A stretch of DNA of 64,000 bases from contig NZ_JBJXRG010000001.1 in assembly GCF_046254955.1 (NCBI RefSeq), positions 1,364,001 through 1,428,000 of the forward strand. Reading direction: 5' to 3'. Below are positions 35,440 through 44,344 of this stretch, piece after piece. This DNA is from Qipengyuania_C sp046254955. GTDB taxonomy: Bacteria; Pseudomonadota; Alphaproteobacteria; Sphingomonadales; Sphingomonadaceae. Within the stretch, counting starts at the first letter, position 1. Every line of letters starts with the position of its first letter. The notes under the pieces are model-generated. The model was not told where the DNA came from. It made no database searches and saw nothing but the letters and a program-made list of their open reading frames with translations. The position numbers and the translations under genes were made by a program.

Positions 35440-37022
35440 GCTGACTTCTTCCTGGAAATTTCGGAGCGATCTGCCGCCGGAATGGCGGGGCCGCTTAGAT
35501 ATTGGGCTATTTCTTCGGGCGGCATGGCTTTGAAATAGAGCCAACCCTGGATCTGGTCGCAGCCGGCAGCGCGCACCATGTCTGCCTGTTCCTGTGTTTC
35601 GACACCTTCGGCTGTCACATCCATCTTCATTGCCCGGGCAACCGTTATGCTGGAGAGCATCATCGCCCGTGAACCATCGTCCTCGCCCGCCTGTACGACC
35701 AATGATCGGTCAAGCTTCAGCTTCTCGAAACGGAATTGACGCAGGAACCCGATCGAAGCGTATCCCGTGCCGAAATCGTCTAGTGCGACATTGACGCCGA
35801 AATCGCGGATGACATCCAAACTGCGCTCGGCGACTGCCGGATCGAGGACAAGACTGGTTTCTGTAATCTCGAGTTCGAGTCGGTCCGCCGGAAATCCGGT
35901 TTCCTCAAGGATGTCTCCGAGGTGGATCGGGAACTCGGGGTTGCGCAATTGGGCCGCAGAGATGTTGACCGAAAGCGTGATCCCGTCCCAGGCGAGCGCA
36001 TCGGTGCACGCTTGCCGCAAGACCCACAGTCCGATCGCGTTGATCAGGCCCGATTCTTCGGCGATAGGGATGAAGATATTAGGCCCGATCGATTTCCCGT
36101 CAGGGCGATTCCAGCGCATCAGGGACTCGACCGAAACGACTTCGCGTGTACGGGCGTCCACCAACGGTTGGTAGTGGAGGATAAATTGACCTTCGGCGAG
36201 CGCCAGGCGCAGTTCCTCGTCGAGTTGGCGAATGGCGTCGCGGCTGCGGTCGAATGCCTCGTTGAACCAGGTGCAGCGCATTTTCCCGCCGCGTTTGGAA
36301 GCGAGCGAGGCAACGTCGCAGCGGCGCAGCATCTCAGAGGAGTCGACACCGTCCAGCCCGTCTCCGCGTGCCAGACCAATGCTCGCGCCAAGCGAAATAC
36401 GGCGATCATCCACCGACATGGGTTTATCGAGTGCTTCGATGACGCTGCGGCAAATCCCCTCAAGAATGGTTCCGGAGAGCGGACCGGTCTTGGCGAAAAC
36501 AAACTCGTCACCACCCAGGCGATAACATCTTGCTTCCTTGTCGCAGACCTCAGTGAAGAGTTTGGCACATTGCTTGATCAGCTTGTCGCCGACGAAATGA
36601 CCGTAGTGATCGTTTACGAACTTGAAGCCGTCCAGATTGAGCAGCGCCATCGCTCGCTCCTCGCCAGGCCGCGAGTTGCGAGCCATTTCCACATGGATTG
36701 CGCGACGATTGGGGAGATTGGTGAGACTGTCCCGCAAGCCAAGACGTTCGAGTTCGCGTACATTGATCAACCCGATGCGCACAAATCCGAGTACGGCCAA
36801 AGCATAAATTGCAGATCCGGCGAGAAGGAGATTTCGGGAGTTTGAGTCCCCGAACACATTGGTGAGGGACATGGTGACGATTGTGCCGAAAATCAGGGTA
36901 AGCACCGCCAACGGCGCGAATACGAGCGCGCGCGACGATAGACCGAATTTGCCCTCCCCGGTTGCCACAGATTTCCCCTTTGGCGCGGCTTTGGAACGTC
37001 CAAGCAACCGCGGTAGGCTCAA
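35436..37022 (-). CDS. membrane GGDEF-EAL cyclic-di-GMP protein
   Basis: The 528-residue protein has two transmembrane helices (about 32-52 and 66-86) followed by a diguanylate cyclase domain with an intact GGDEF (170-174, in RLGGDEFVF). No RxxD inhibitory site lies before it. A phosphodiesterase domain follows (about 275-520) whose signature reads ESL (299-301) instead of EAL, with the other motifs NISAAQL, EITETS, DDFGTGYAS, KLDRSLV and EGVET preserved. So both activities are possible, and which dominates is open. It lies in the chemotaxis operon, 64 bases after cheR, and its stop overlaps the receptor gene. Confidence 0.92.
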   Translation of the reverse strand: MSLPRLLGRSKAAPKGKSVATGEGKFGLSSRALVFAPLAVLTLIFGTIVTMSLTNVFGDSNSRNLLLAGSAIYALAVLGFVRIGLINVRELERLGLRDSLTNLPNRRAIHVEMARNSRPGEERAMALLNLDGFKFVNDHYGHFVGDKLIKQCAKLFTEVCDKEARCYRLGGDEFVFAKTGPLSGTILEGICRSVIEALDKPMSVDDRRISLGASIGLARGDGLDGVDSSEMLRRCDVASLASKRGGKMRCTWFNEAFDRSRDAIRQLDEELRLALAEGQFILHYQPLVDARTREVVSVESLMRWNRPDGKSIGPNIFIPIAEESGLINAIGLWVLRQACTDALAWDGITLSVNISAAQLRNPEFPIHLGDILEETGFPADRLELEITETSLVLDPAVAERSLDVIRDFGVNVALDDFGTGYASIGFLRQFRFEKLKLDRSLVVQAGEDDGSRAMMLSSITVARAMKMDVTAEGVETQEQADMVRAAGCDQIQGWLYFKAMPPEEIAQYLSGPAIPAADRSEISRKKSA

Positions 37023-37086
37023 TTGGCTAAGGAAGAGTAAACTTCTGTTTACCTTAACTGCCGAAGCATCTGGAAAGTCGCGGTTT

Positions 37087-37947
37087 CTAGCCTCCGGCAG
37101 GGGTGGCCCGCAGTTGCTTTACACTGACAGGACCGCTGGGCCGATAGATCCCGCTCAAGCCAGACTCGATATGGAACCTGCGCGTCTGACCCACTACGGT
37201 TTCGCCGGCCCCAAGCATCAACCAGCCATCGGGTGCTAGCGCTTGCTGCAGCCGCGCGAATGCTCGATCCCGCGTGGAGCCGTCGAAATACAGCAGGACA
37301 TTGCGGCACAACACAAGGTCGAACGGCGATGCAGAAGGAGGCGGATCGAGAAGGTTGTGGCGGCTGAAGCGCACAAGCCGCGAGACTCGGTCGCTGCTCA
37401 GCCAGCCGGCTTCCGACTCTTCGAAGAAGTTGAGCATGCGGTTTACGGCGAGGCCGCGCTGGATTTCGAATTGCGAGTATTTCCCGCTTCTTGCGGCGTC
37501 TATCGCCTGACCCGAAATGTCGGTTCCCAGGATTTCTATTTGCCAGTCATTCCAGCGGCTCGCTTGTTCGGCGAAGATCATCGATAGCGAAAGCACTTCC
37601 TGCCCCGTGGAGCAGCCTGCTGACCAGATTGTGAGCTTGCGCTTGTGCCGACGCTTCTCGGCAAGATCAGGAAGGATTTTGTCCGCAAGAGTCTCGAAAT
37701 AGAGGGGGTCGCGGAAGAAGTAGGTCTCATTGTTCAGCAGAGCCTCGACAACTTCTTGCGCAAGCGTTTTTTCTTCCGGTCTGTCGAGCAGGCAAACCAG
37801 CTGTTCGATATTGGTTATCCCGCGTTGCCGGTAAATGCCGGAGAGAGCGGTACCGATCCGCCATAGCCGCCCCTCGGTCAATTGCTGGCCGGTTCGCTCG
37901 CATAGCAGATCGGCGATGTAGCGGATCGAGACATCGTTCAGGTCCAC
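37087..37947 (-). CDS. cheR: chemotaxis protein methyltransferase CheR
   Basis: I take GTG 37947, with GGAG 7 bases ahead and a 10-base overlap with cheB, giving 286 residues. No ATG lies close by. The N-terminal all-helix domain is followed by NNETYFFRDPLYFETLADKI, the SAM-binding motif WSAGCSTGQEVLSLSM, LGTDISGQAID and LCRNVLLYF. CheR adds methyl groups to receptor Glu residues for adaptation. The C-terminal Arg and Gly segment is short, so it lacks TPR additions. Confidence 0.95.
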   Translation of the reverse strand: MDLNDVSIRYIADLLCERTGQQLTEGRLWRIGTALSGIYRQRGITNIEQLVCLLDRPEEKTLAQEVVEALLNNETYFFRDPLYFETLADKILPDLAEKRRHKRKLTIWSAGCSTGQEVLSLSMIFAEQASRWNDWQIEILGTDISGQAIDAARSGKYSQFEIQRGLAVNRMLNFFEESEAGWLSSDRVSRLVRFSRHNLLDPPPSASPFDLVLCRNVLLYFDGSTRDRAFARLQQALAPDGWLMLGAGETVVGQTRRFHIESGLSGIYRPSGPVSVKQLRATPAGG

Positions 37948-39035
37948 GATGCAACTCCTGCCAATTGCAATATTTTCCCGGCCAATTCCTGAGGGGAGGC
38001 GATTTCTGCTGCGAGATCCTGTTCGCATACGGCGCGCGGCATGCCCCACACTGCACTGCTTGCCTCGTCCTGCGCGAAGATTGTCCCGCCGGCATCGACC
38101 AGTTGCCCGGCGCCGATCACACCGTCACGGCCCATCCCCGAAAGGACTATCCCGAGTGCTTCACCGCTGCATGCATCCGCGATACTGGCGAGCATCGGAT
38201 CGACCGAAGGAATGCAGCCGCTCTCGACGCGCTCATGCGAAAGTTTGATCTCCAATTGCCCGCGGCGACTGCGGATATTGATATGCGCATTGCCCGGCGC
38301 GAGAAAAATACAGCCGGGCGTAACCGGCATGCCGTTTTTTGCGACATGCGTTTGACGGATCGCGAACATCTCGATCTGACGCGCCAGGACCGGCACGAAG
38401 CTCTCCGGCAGATGCTGGGTGATGACAATCGGTAGGGAAAGACCGGCCGGCAGGTTCTTGAGCAGCTGCGACAGTGCGTGGATGCCGCCGGTAGAAGCGC
38501 CCACGGCGATCATGCGCGGTTGCTTGCCGAAGCGTTTGGCAATGCCAGTGTGACATGCGGCGCTAATCCGTTGAGCGGGATATGATCTGCGGCCCAGCGC
38601 CCTGATCCGGTCAACCAGATCATCTCGATATGCGGGCGTGAACCCGCCTGATCGGGGCTTCAGCATGGTGTCGGCTGCACCCATGGACAGCGCGGCCAGC
38701 GTATGCTCGGCGCCTTGCTGTGTAAGTGCTGATACCACCAATATCTGCGCTTGGGATGCGGTTTCGATGAGTTTAGGCAGGGCTTCTAGGCCGCCCATGC
38801 CCGGCATTTCGAGATCAAGCAGGATCACATCGACAGGTGTTTCGCCCAGCTGGCGAATTGCCGTCTCTGCCGATGCCGCGGTGGCGGTCACCGTGATATC
38901 GTCTGCGCTATCAATCATCCGGACTATCGCTGTGCGTGCGGTAAGAGAGTCGTCCACGACCATCACACTGATGGCCGCGCCGGCACCTGTTCGGCTCCTA
39001 TGCTGATCGTGGCGAATTTCGGCGAGGGACCGCAT
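37938..39035 (-). CDS. cheB: chemotaxis response regulator/methylesterase CheB
   Basis: The 365-residue protein from ATG 39035 follows GGGAG and lies 10 bases after cheY; a TTG at 39053 would overlap cheY. The receiver domain has the acidic pair VVDDS and phospho-acceptor Asp74 in LLDLEMPGM. After a linker, the methylesterase domain shows the catalytic triad Ser181 (GASTGG), His208 (TQHLP) and Asp304 (SGMGRDG). It removes methyl groups from receptors when phosphorylated by CheA. Confidence 0.96.
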   Translation of the reverse strand: MRSLAEIRHDQHRSRTGAGAAISVMVVDDSLTARTAIVRMIDSADDITVTATAASAETAIRQLGETPVDVILLDLEMPGMGGLEALPKLIETASQAQILVVSALTQQGAEHTLAALSMGAADTMLKPRSGGFTPAYRDDLVDRIRALGRRSYPAQRISAACHTGIAKRFGKQPRMIAVGASTGGIHALSQLLKNLPAGLSLPIVITQHLPESFVPVLARQIEMFAIRQTHVAKNGMPVTPGCIFLAPGNAHINIRSRRGQLEIKLSHERVESGCIPSVDPMLASIADACSGEALGIVLSGMGRDGVIGAGQLVDAGGTIFAQDEASSAVWGMPRAVCEQDLAAEIASPQELAGKILQLAGVASWT

Positions 39036-39045
39036 GGCGCGCTCC

Positions 39046-39411
39046 CTATTCAAATCCGACCAGTTGCAACTTGATCTGCAGCGTCTCGTGATCGAAGGGC
39101 TTCATCACGTATTCGTCTGCACCTGCGCTGATCGCTTCGCGAATATGCGCGACATCGTTCTCGGTTGTGCAGAACACTACTTTGGGCTGGTCCCCGCCCG
39201 GGCTCTTGCGCAGCTGTGTGATGAATTCGATGCCCGTCATCACAGGCATGTTCCAGTCAAGCAGGATCACATCGGGCATGGTTCCAGCGCAGCGATCCAG
39301 GCCCTCGCGTCCGTTCTCGGCTTCTTCGACTGCAAATCCAAGGGCTTCGAGTATATGTCTCGAAACCTTCCTGATCACGCGTGAATCGTCGATGACGAGA
39401 CAGGATTTCAT
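39046..39411 (-). CDS. cheY: chemotaxis response regulator CheY
   Basis: The protein has 121 residues from ATG 39411; the frame's earlier start at 39435 adds a basic stretch without family support. Single receiver domain: VIDDS (Asp8, Asp9), acceptor Asp52 in LLDWNMPVMTG, Thr82/Thr83 in FCTTEND, and Lys104 in VMKPF. It would carry the CheA signal to a motor or another output. It lies between cheW and cheB. Alphaproteobacteria often hold several CheY proteins, and which output this one drives is unknown. Confidence 0.95.
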   Translation of the reverse strand: MKSCLVIDDSRVIRKVSRHILEALGFAVEEAENGREGLDRCAGTMPDVILLDWNMPVMTGIEFITQLRKSPGGDQPKVVFCTTENDVAHIREAISAGADEYVMKPFDHETLQIKLQLVGFE

Positions 39412-39465
39412 ACACTTGCGCCCCTTATTGCGCACCTTTGGTATAGTGCACTGGTAACCATAATA

Positions 39466-39900
39466 TTAAGCTGCTTCCCTGTGGGGTCCGCAAAGCAGGG
39501 CCGTGGGTTCGATCAACAATGCGGGCTGATTGCCGGTCTCGACCAGAGCGATACCGATCCGGTTCCAATCGCCGTTCAGCTCACCGGGCACTGGCATTGG
39601 CTCGCCCTGTACTTCGGCCACGTCGAACACATCTTCGACTAGCAGCGCATAGTGATGGCCATCATTCTCAATCACTAAAGCCCGCGCGCCGGCCGGATCA
39701 CCGTCACCCGGTTGGCCGATGGCAAGGCAGGTGTCGATCACTGTCATGGGACGGCTGCGCAGGGCAGTAACGCCCAGGATGTAATCGGCCGTTCCGGGAA
39801 CCCGGACGATATCGGCTAGGTCTACAACGGAGCTTACGCGCGCTGCATCGATCGCAATCCGGCGACCGGCTATCTGGGCGATGACAACCAGCTCGCTCAC
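39466..39900 (-). CDS. cheW: chemotaxis coupling protein CheW
   Basis: The 144-residue protein is a single CheW (SH3-like) domain: VVIAQIAGRRIAIDAARVSS, the loop VRVPGTADYILGVTALRSRP and VIENDGHHYALLVEDVFDVA. CheW links receptors to CheA. Its start overlaps the stop of cheA by four bases, and the next gene, cheY, follows after 54 bases. The C-terminal segment LCGPHREAA is a short extension. Confidence 0.92.
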   Translation of the reverse strand: MSELVVIAQIAGRRIAIDAARVSSVVDLADIVRVPGTADYILGVTALRSRPMTVIDTCLAIGQPGDGDPAGARALVIENDGHHYALLVEDVFDVAEVQGEPMPVPGELNGDWNRIGIALVETGNQPALLIEPTALLCGPHREAA

Positions 39901-42263
39901 TTCCTGCCTCCGCTACTTGCTTCACGCAGAGCGGAAAGGATCGCCTCACGATCGTAGCGATAGATACTGTCCGGCTTACCAGCCGCAGGGACGCGATTGG
40001 CGCGCAGATACACAATCCGATCTGCGGAAGTCTCCTGCTCCGACTTCTCGCCATCAGCCAGCGCAAAGGCGATCTGCGCCTTGACCTCCGGGTCGCGGGT
40101 GACCCGATATCCAGCCGCTTCCACCAGGGGCTCAAGGATCGTCGCCGACCACTCGTCGCCATGGGGCATGCGGCAGAATGGGGCGTCAGCAGGCGCGCCA
40201 ACGCGCGCCTGCGAAGCGAAGAGCCAATGGCCGTCAAGGATTGGGACCGGCTTGCCATCAATCAGGCTTGAACCCTCAATGGTCGGATCATCCGCATCTG
40301 GGATGACCGGATTGGTAAGCGATTTGGAATCGGAAATGTCGGCGGCAGCATGAAGGAGCTCGGCAGTACCATCGGTGATCCGGATAAGGCGTATGCTGCC
40401 ATCGAGCTGGGCATCTGCGTTGACGCCTGTCACTGCGAATATCCGGCCATCGATGACCGTTTGCACGCGGGTATTCTCGATCGTGAGCTGATTGGCGTCG
40501 ATCGCCTCGATCCGGCGGACCAACTCCATCGGCATCGCCTGAGCGCGTCCGTCGAGGCTCTCGAACACCATTACCTTGCGTGCAGGCGGGGCTGTCTTGT
40601 TCTCGTCAGGGTCAAGCGACCGATCGTTCCGCGCGGCCTCGTGCACGGCAATACCGGATTTCTGCGCCAGCTTTATGACATCGAGCAGCAATATGGGCCG
40701 TCCGTCATCAAGCAGCGTCAGGCCCGCATAAAGCTCCGCAGCTGCTAGCTCCGGCGAAAGCGGCTTAATCACCAGCTCTTCGTGATCGAGCACGCGGTCG
40801 ACGCCCAATGCTAGGCGTTCGCCTGTTGCCAGCCGAACGATGACGAGCGCGCCGCACGCATTTTTGCATGTAGTCTCCGTTGGTGCCAATTCTGCGCGTA
40901 AATCGATGAAACGTATGCGTTCGCCCCGGAATGTCACAAGCGCTGCATCGCCGATACTGGCGAATTCCAGCGCATGCGAACGGGCATGGACGATCTCATC
41001 GACGAATGATCGCGGAATGGCAAATCGTTGGTCGCCGATCGCGACGGTCAAGCCGCCAATGATAGTCAGGGTCAAAGGCATCGTCAGTTGAAACACTGTC
41101 TGTTCGCCGCGGGTGGTCGATACCTGGATCGATCCTCCCAGCCGTTCGATGTTCGAGCGAACGACGTCCATCCCCACGCCGCGTCCTGAGATGGCGCTAA
41201 CTTCTTCTGCGGTGGATAGGCCGGGTGCAAAGATCAGGTTGAGAATTTCGCTATCGTCCATCCGGGACAATTCGGCTTCGCTTACGATGCCCGCTGCGAC
41301 CGATTTGCTGCCGATTGCATCGCTGTCGAGGCCGCGGCCATCGTCGCTGACCCGCATCTTGATACTGTTGCCGGACTGGACTGCGGAAACGCTGAGCAGC
41401 CCGATCTCGTGCTTGCCGGCAGCCAGCCTTTCACCGGGTGCTTCGACACCGTGGTCGATAGCGTTGCGAATGATGTGGGTCAGCGGATCGCGCAGGAGCT
41501 CGATCATCTCGCGGTCTAGTTCAACGCCATTGCCGTCGATCTCCACCATGACCTGCTTACCGAGCTCGGCGGACAAGTCGCGGACCATGCGCGGCACCAT
41601 GTTGAAGAGTTGCTCGATCCGCTGCATCCGCATGCGCGAGACCGCCTCGCGGACATCACCGAGGATGGTGGACAGCCGATCAAACTGGCCTTCGATGTCG
41701 GAGCTTTCGCCGCCGCTGCGAAGGCGGCGGGCGAGGTCGTTACGCGCCAGAACAAGGTCGGAAACGCCGCTCATGACCCGGTCAAGCAACTCCACCGGTA
41801 GGCGGATCGTGCGTTGCTGTGCCGCGGGGGCAGAACCATTCACCGTTGGCGCGGCAGCGCGGGGCTGAGGGGCCACATCGCCCAGATCGCAAGCATCGGC
41901 CTCCAGTGCAGCGACTAGTGCGCCATCCTGAACATTCGCTTCGATGGCCTGTCCGTTCTCGATGGAAGTGACCATCTCGGCAATCCTGTCGATCACTGCC
42001 AGCACGGCTGTCACCAAGCCGCTATCGGCGCGCCGGCGACCGGCTCTGACTTCGGCCAGCGCGCTCTCTGCGGCATGGCTGAGGCGCTCAAGCTGAGGGA
42101 AGTCAAAAAAGCCGCAATTGCCCTTCACGGTATGGACGAAGCGGAAAATGGCATCGAGCCGCGAACGGTCAGCCGGATCGGCTTCCCACGCGACGAGCTC
42201 GCCTTCGCTTGCCTGAAGCATTTCGCGGGTTTCGGCCACGAATTCTGCCAGCAGGTCGTCCAT
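39897..42263 (-). CDS. cheA: chemotaxis histidine kinase CheA
   Basis: The 788-residue protein starts at ATG 42263. The HPt domain carries His44 in FVHTVKGNCGFF. After a linker there is no recognisable CheY-binding P2 domain. The dimerisation domain follows near 195-250, then the ATPase with N-box HIIRNAIDHG, VSDDGRGLD and SGRGVGMDVV, and a CheW-like domain to about residue 590. About 190 more residues look like a second, divergent CheW-like segment plus a receiver-like remnant without the phospho-acceptor Asp (SATILEPLVEAAGYRVT to REAILSALREA). It is first in the chemosensory operon. Confidence 0.94.
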   Translation of the reverse strand: MDDLLAEFVAETREMLQASEGELVAWEADPADRSRLDAIFRFVHTVKGNCGFFDFPQLERLSHAAESALAEVRAGRRRADSGLVTAVLAVIDRIAEMVTSIENGQAIEANVQDGALVAALEADACDLGDVAPQPRAAAPTVNGSAPAAQQRTIRLPVELLDRVMSGVSDLVLARNDLARRLRSGGESSDIEGQFDRLSTILGDVREAVSRMRMQRIEQLFNMVPRMVRDLSAELGKQVMVEIDGNGVELDREMIELLRDPLTHIIRNAIDHGVEAPGERLAAGKHEIGLLSVSAVQSGNSIKMRVSDDGRGLDSDAIGSKSVAAGIVSEAELSRMDDSEILNLIFAPGLSTAEEVSAISGRGVGMDVVRSNIERLGGSIQVSTTRGEQTVFQLTMPLTLTIIGGLTVAIGDQRFAIPRSFVDEIVHARSHALEFASIGDAALVTFRGERIRFIDLRAELAPTETTCKNACGALVIVRLATGERLALGVDRVLDHEELVIKPLSPELAAAELYAGLTLLDDGRPILLLDVIKLAQKSGIAVHEAARNDRSLDPDENKTAPPARKVMVFESLDGRAQAMPMELVRRIEAIDANQLTIENTRVQTVIDGRIFAVTGVNADAQLDGSIRLIRITDGTAELLHAAADISDSKSLTNPVIPDADDPTIEGSSLIDGKPVPILDGHWLFASQARVGAPADAPFCRMPHGDEWSATILEPLVEAAGYRVTRDPEVKAQIAFALADGEKSEQETSADRIVYLRANRVPAAGKPDSIYRYDREAILSALREASSGGRK

Positions 42264-42321
42264 TAACGCATCGCCCCCATTATTGAGGGCTACGCTATGC
42301 GGGAATATGGTTAACGAAGTG

Positions 42322-43680
42322 TCACTCCGCCGCCTGCACCATGCGAGGGCGCCGCCCGAGGAACCACCATGCGGCGCCTGCGGCGATCGCACCTCCTACT
42401 AAGTTGGCCGTCAGCTCGGCCGCGTAGATCGCTTCTGCGCCCCAATCGCCGCGCATTACCCAGGCAAATGGCAGCATCACGAGGAACACTCGGGCGAAGC
42501 TCTGGGTGAGCGACACGCTGGCTCTGTCGATAGCGTTCAGCGCGCCATTGCCAACGATCAGGAGGCCATAACCGGCATACCCCCACGCCGCGATCGAGAG
42601 ATAGCTGGTGAAGTTCGCCATCACTTCGGCATCGTCGGTGAAGATGTCGGCGAACCAGCCCCCGGTCGACCACAAAAGGACCGCGATTAGGAGGCCATAT
42701 CCGATACAGAAAGCTCCGGCCTCGAGCATGGCCAGGCGGGATCTTTCCGGCATGTCGGCACCCCAATTCTGCCCCACGATCGCCCCGATCGATCCCGATA
42801 GTGCCAGTAGCGGCACGACCACGAAGCTTTGCAATCGCCCGGCGGCACCGAACCCGGCGACTGCAGCCTCGCCTTGCGAGGCGAGAAGCGCAGTCAGCAC
42901 AGCGAGGCCGATGGGGTTGATGGCATTGGAAAAGGCGGCAGGCCCCGCGACCTTGCCGATCGCATTGAGCGAGCTGCCGAAATCGAGTCCGCCGATGCGG
43001 CGCGGCTGGAACGGGATATCCGTCTTCGACAGCAGGAACAGGCCCAGCGCGATCCCGATGCTCCAGCCCACTATCGTGGCATAAGCCGCACCGGCAATGC
43101 CAAATCCCTCAAAACCGAAAGCTCCGGTAATCAAAATCGGATCCAGTATCATGTTGGCGACTGCATACGTCACCGAAACGTAGGATGTTTTCTTCGCTTC
43201 CCCCTGGCCGCGCAGCACTCCGTTGACGCCCATAATCGTGAGGATCACCGGCAGCCCGAGCGAAAATGGCACCATGTATTCGCGGATGATCGGTAGCAAT
43301 TCGTCGTCGGCTTGCATGAGGCCGAACAGTGGGTCGAGCAGCAGATAAAGCAGAGCCGACATCATCAGCCCTAGCGCGACCGCGAACAGGATCCCGAAAT
43401 TCCCGCGCTGGCGGGCACGGGCCAGATCGCCGCTTCCCAGCGTACGCGAGACGACCGAGTTGATACCCACCATTGTACCGACGCCGAGGCTCACTACCGC
43501 TACGCTGATCGGGAATACGAACGAGATTGCCGCCAGTTGCGCGCTGCCGAGTTGTCCAATGAAATAGGCGTCGATCAGGCCCACGGACATCAGCGATGCG
43601 ACACCGATGATGGCCGGCAATGTCTGCGATACGAGATGGCCGCGGATGGGTCCACGCGTCAGTTTGGCCGTCTCGCTCAT
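42322..43680 (-). CDS. MATE family efflux transporter
   Basis: The 452-residue protein has 12 predicted transmembrane helices and the two-fold MATE pattern: QTLPAIIGVASLMSVGLIDA in the first half and SNAINPIGLAVLTALLASQG in the second, with the typical GATVGQN-like GAIVGQNWGA. It would export cationic drugs or metabolites with Na+ or H+ exchange. It lies 58 bases upstream of cheA on the same strand, but the gap is enough for a separate promoter, and a functional link is not evident. Confidence 0.93.
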   Translation of the reverse strand: MSETAKLTRGPIRGHLVSQTLPAIIGVASLMSVGLIDAYFIGQLGSAQLAAISFVFPISVAVVSLGVGTMVGINSVVSRTLGSGDLARARQRGNFGILFAVALGLMMSALLYLLLDPLFGLMQADDELLPIIREYMVPFSLGLPVILTIMGVNGVLRGQGEAKKTSYVSVTYAVANMILDPILITGAFGFEGFGIAGAAYATIVGWSIGIALGLFLLSKTDIPFQPRRIGGLDFGSSLNAIGKVAGPAAFSNAINPIGLAVLTALLASQGEAAVAGFGAAGRLQSFVVVPLLALSGSIGAIVGQNWGADMPERSRLAMLEAGAFCIGYGLLIAVLLWSTGGWFADIFTDDAEVMANFTSYLSIAAWGYAGYGLLIVGNGALNAIDRASVSLTQSFARVFLVMLPFAWVMRGDWGAEAIYAAELTANLVGGAIAAGAAWWFLGRRPRMVQAAE

Positions 43681-43776
43681 CCCTGCCTGATAGCGGGGTG
43701 ATAATTGTAGGCAAGCTGATCATCGACGAACGACCGACTGCTTGTCGACCGGCGGGCTATTGACTAGAGCGCAACA

Positions 43777-44337
43777 ATGCCAAGCATGACCGTCAATGGC
43801 CGCCCCTTGCGGTTCGATATGGACGCAGGAACGCCCTTGCTGTGGGCGCTGCGCGATGCGGCCAATCTTACTGGCACCAAATATGGTTGCGGCGTCGGTG
43901 ATTGCGGTGCCTGTATGGTCGATATCGACGGGCAGGCGCTCCGCAGCTGCATGGTCACCATCGGTGAGGCCGAAGGCCGTGTCGTCACAACCATCGAAGG
44001 GCTTTCGCGCGATAGATCCCATCCGGTCCAGCAGGCCCTCGTTGCCGAGCAGGCGATACAGTGCGGTTTTTGTACACCAGGTATCGTGATGGCCGCAGCC
44101 GCATTGTTGCGGCAGAATGCCAGTCCTTCGCAAGAGGACATTGAGCAGGCGGTCCCCAATCTGTGCCGCTGCGGGGTCTATCCCCGGCTGGTCAGCGCGA
44201 TCCAGCGCGCCGCGCGGGTAGCCAACCGGAGCGAAGCAATTGCCGGGCCGGCTGCGCCGGGTACGAGCATCGAGGATGCAGCGCGCAGCGTTCCCGCTTT
44301 ACGCAGCAATTCCCCGCTACCCGAAGAGACAAGCTAG
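43777..44337 (+). CDS. [2Fe-2S]-binding small subunit of a molybdenum hydroxylase-type oxidoreductase
   Basis: The 186-residue protein matches IorA/CoxS-type small subunits. Plant-type cluster ligands are Cys38, 43, 46 and 58 (KYGCGVGDCGACMVDI), and the second cluster has Cys96, 99 (QCGFCTPG) and Cys130, 132 (LCRCGVYPR). The C-terminal tail of about 35 residues is Pro/Ser-rich and longer than usual. Such subunits normally pair with a molybdopterin-binding large subunit and an FAD subunit; neither is adjacent. It is divergent from the MATE gene and convergent with the TonB receptor gene, so the partner must lie elsewhere. Confidence 0.9.
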   Translation: MPSMTVNGRPLRFDMDAGTPLLWALRDAANLTGTKYGCGVGDCGACMVDIDGQALRSCMVTIGEAEGRVVTTIEGLSRDRSHPVQQALVAEQAIQCGFCTPGIVMAAAALLRQNASPSQEDIEQAVPNLCRCGVYPRLVSAIQRAARVANRSEAIAGPAAPGTSIEDAARSVPALRSNSPLPEETS

Positions 44338-44344
44338 CCGGCCA

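Noticed and set aside
39436..39465. Possible terminator between cheW and cheY
   Set aside because: The AT-rich stretch forms no stable hairpin; genes on either side appear to be one operon.
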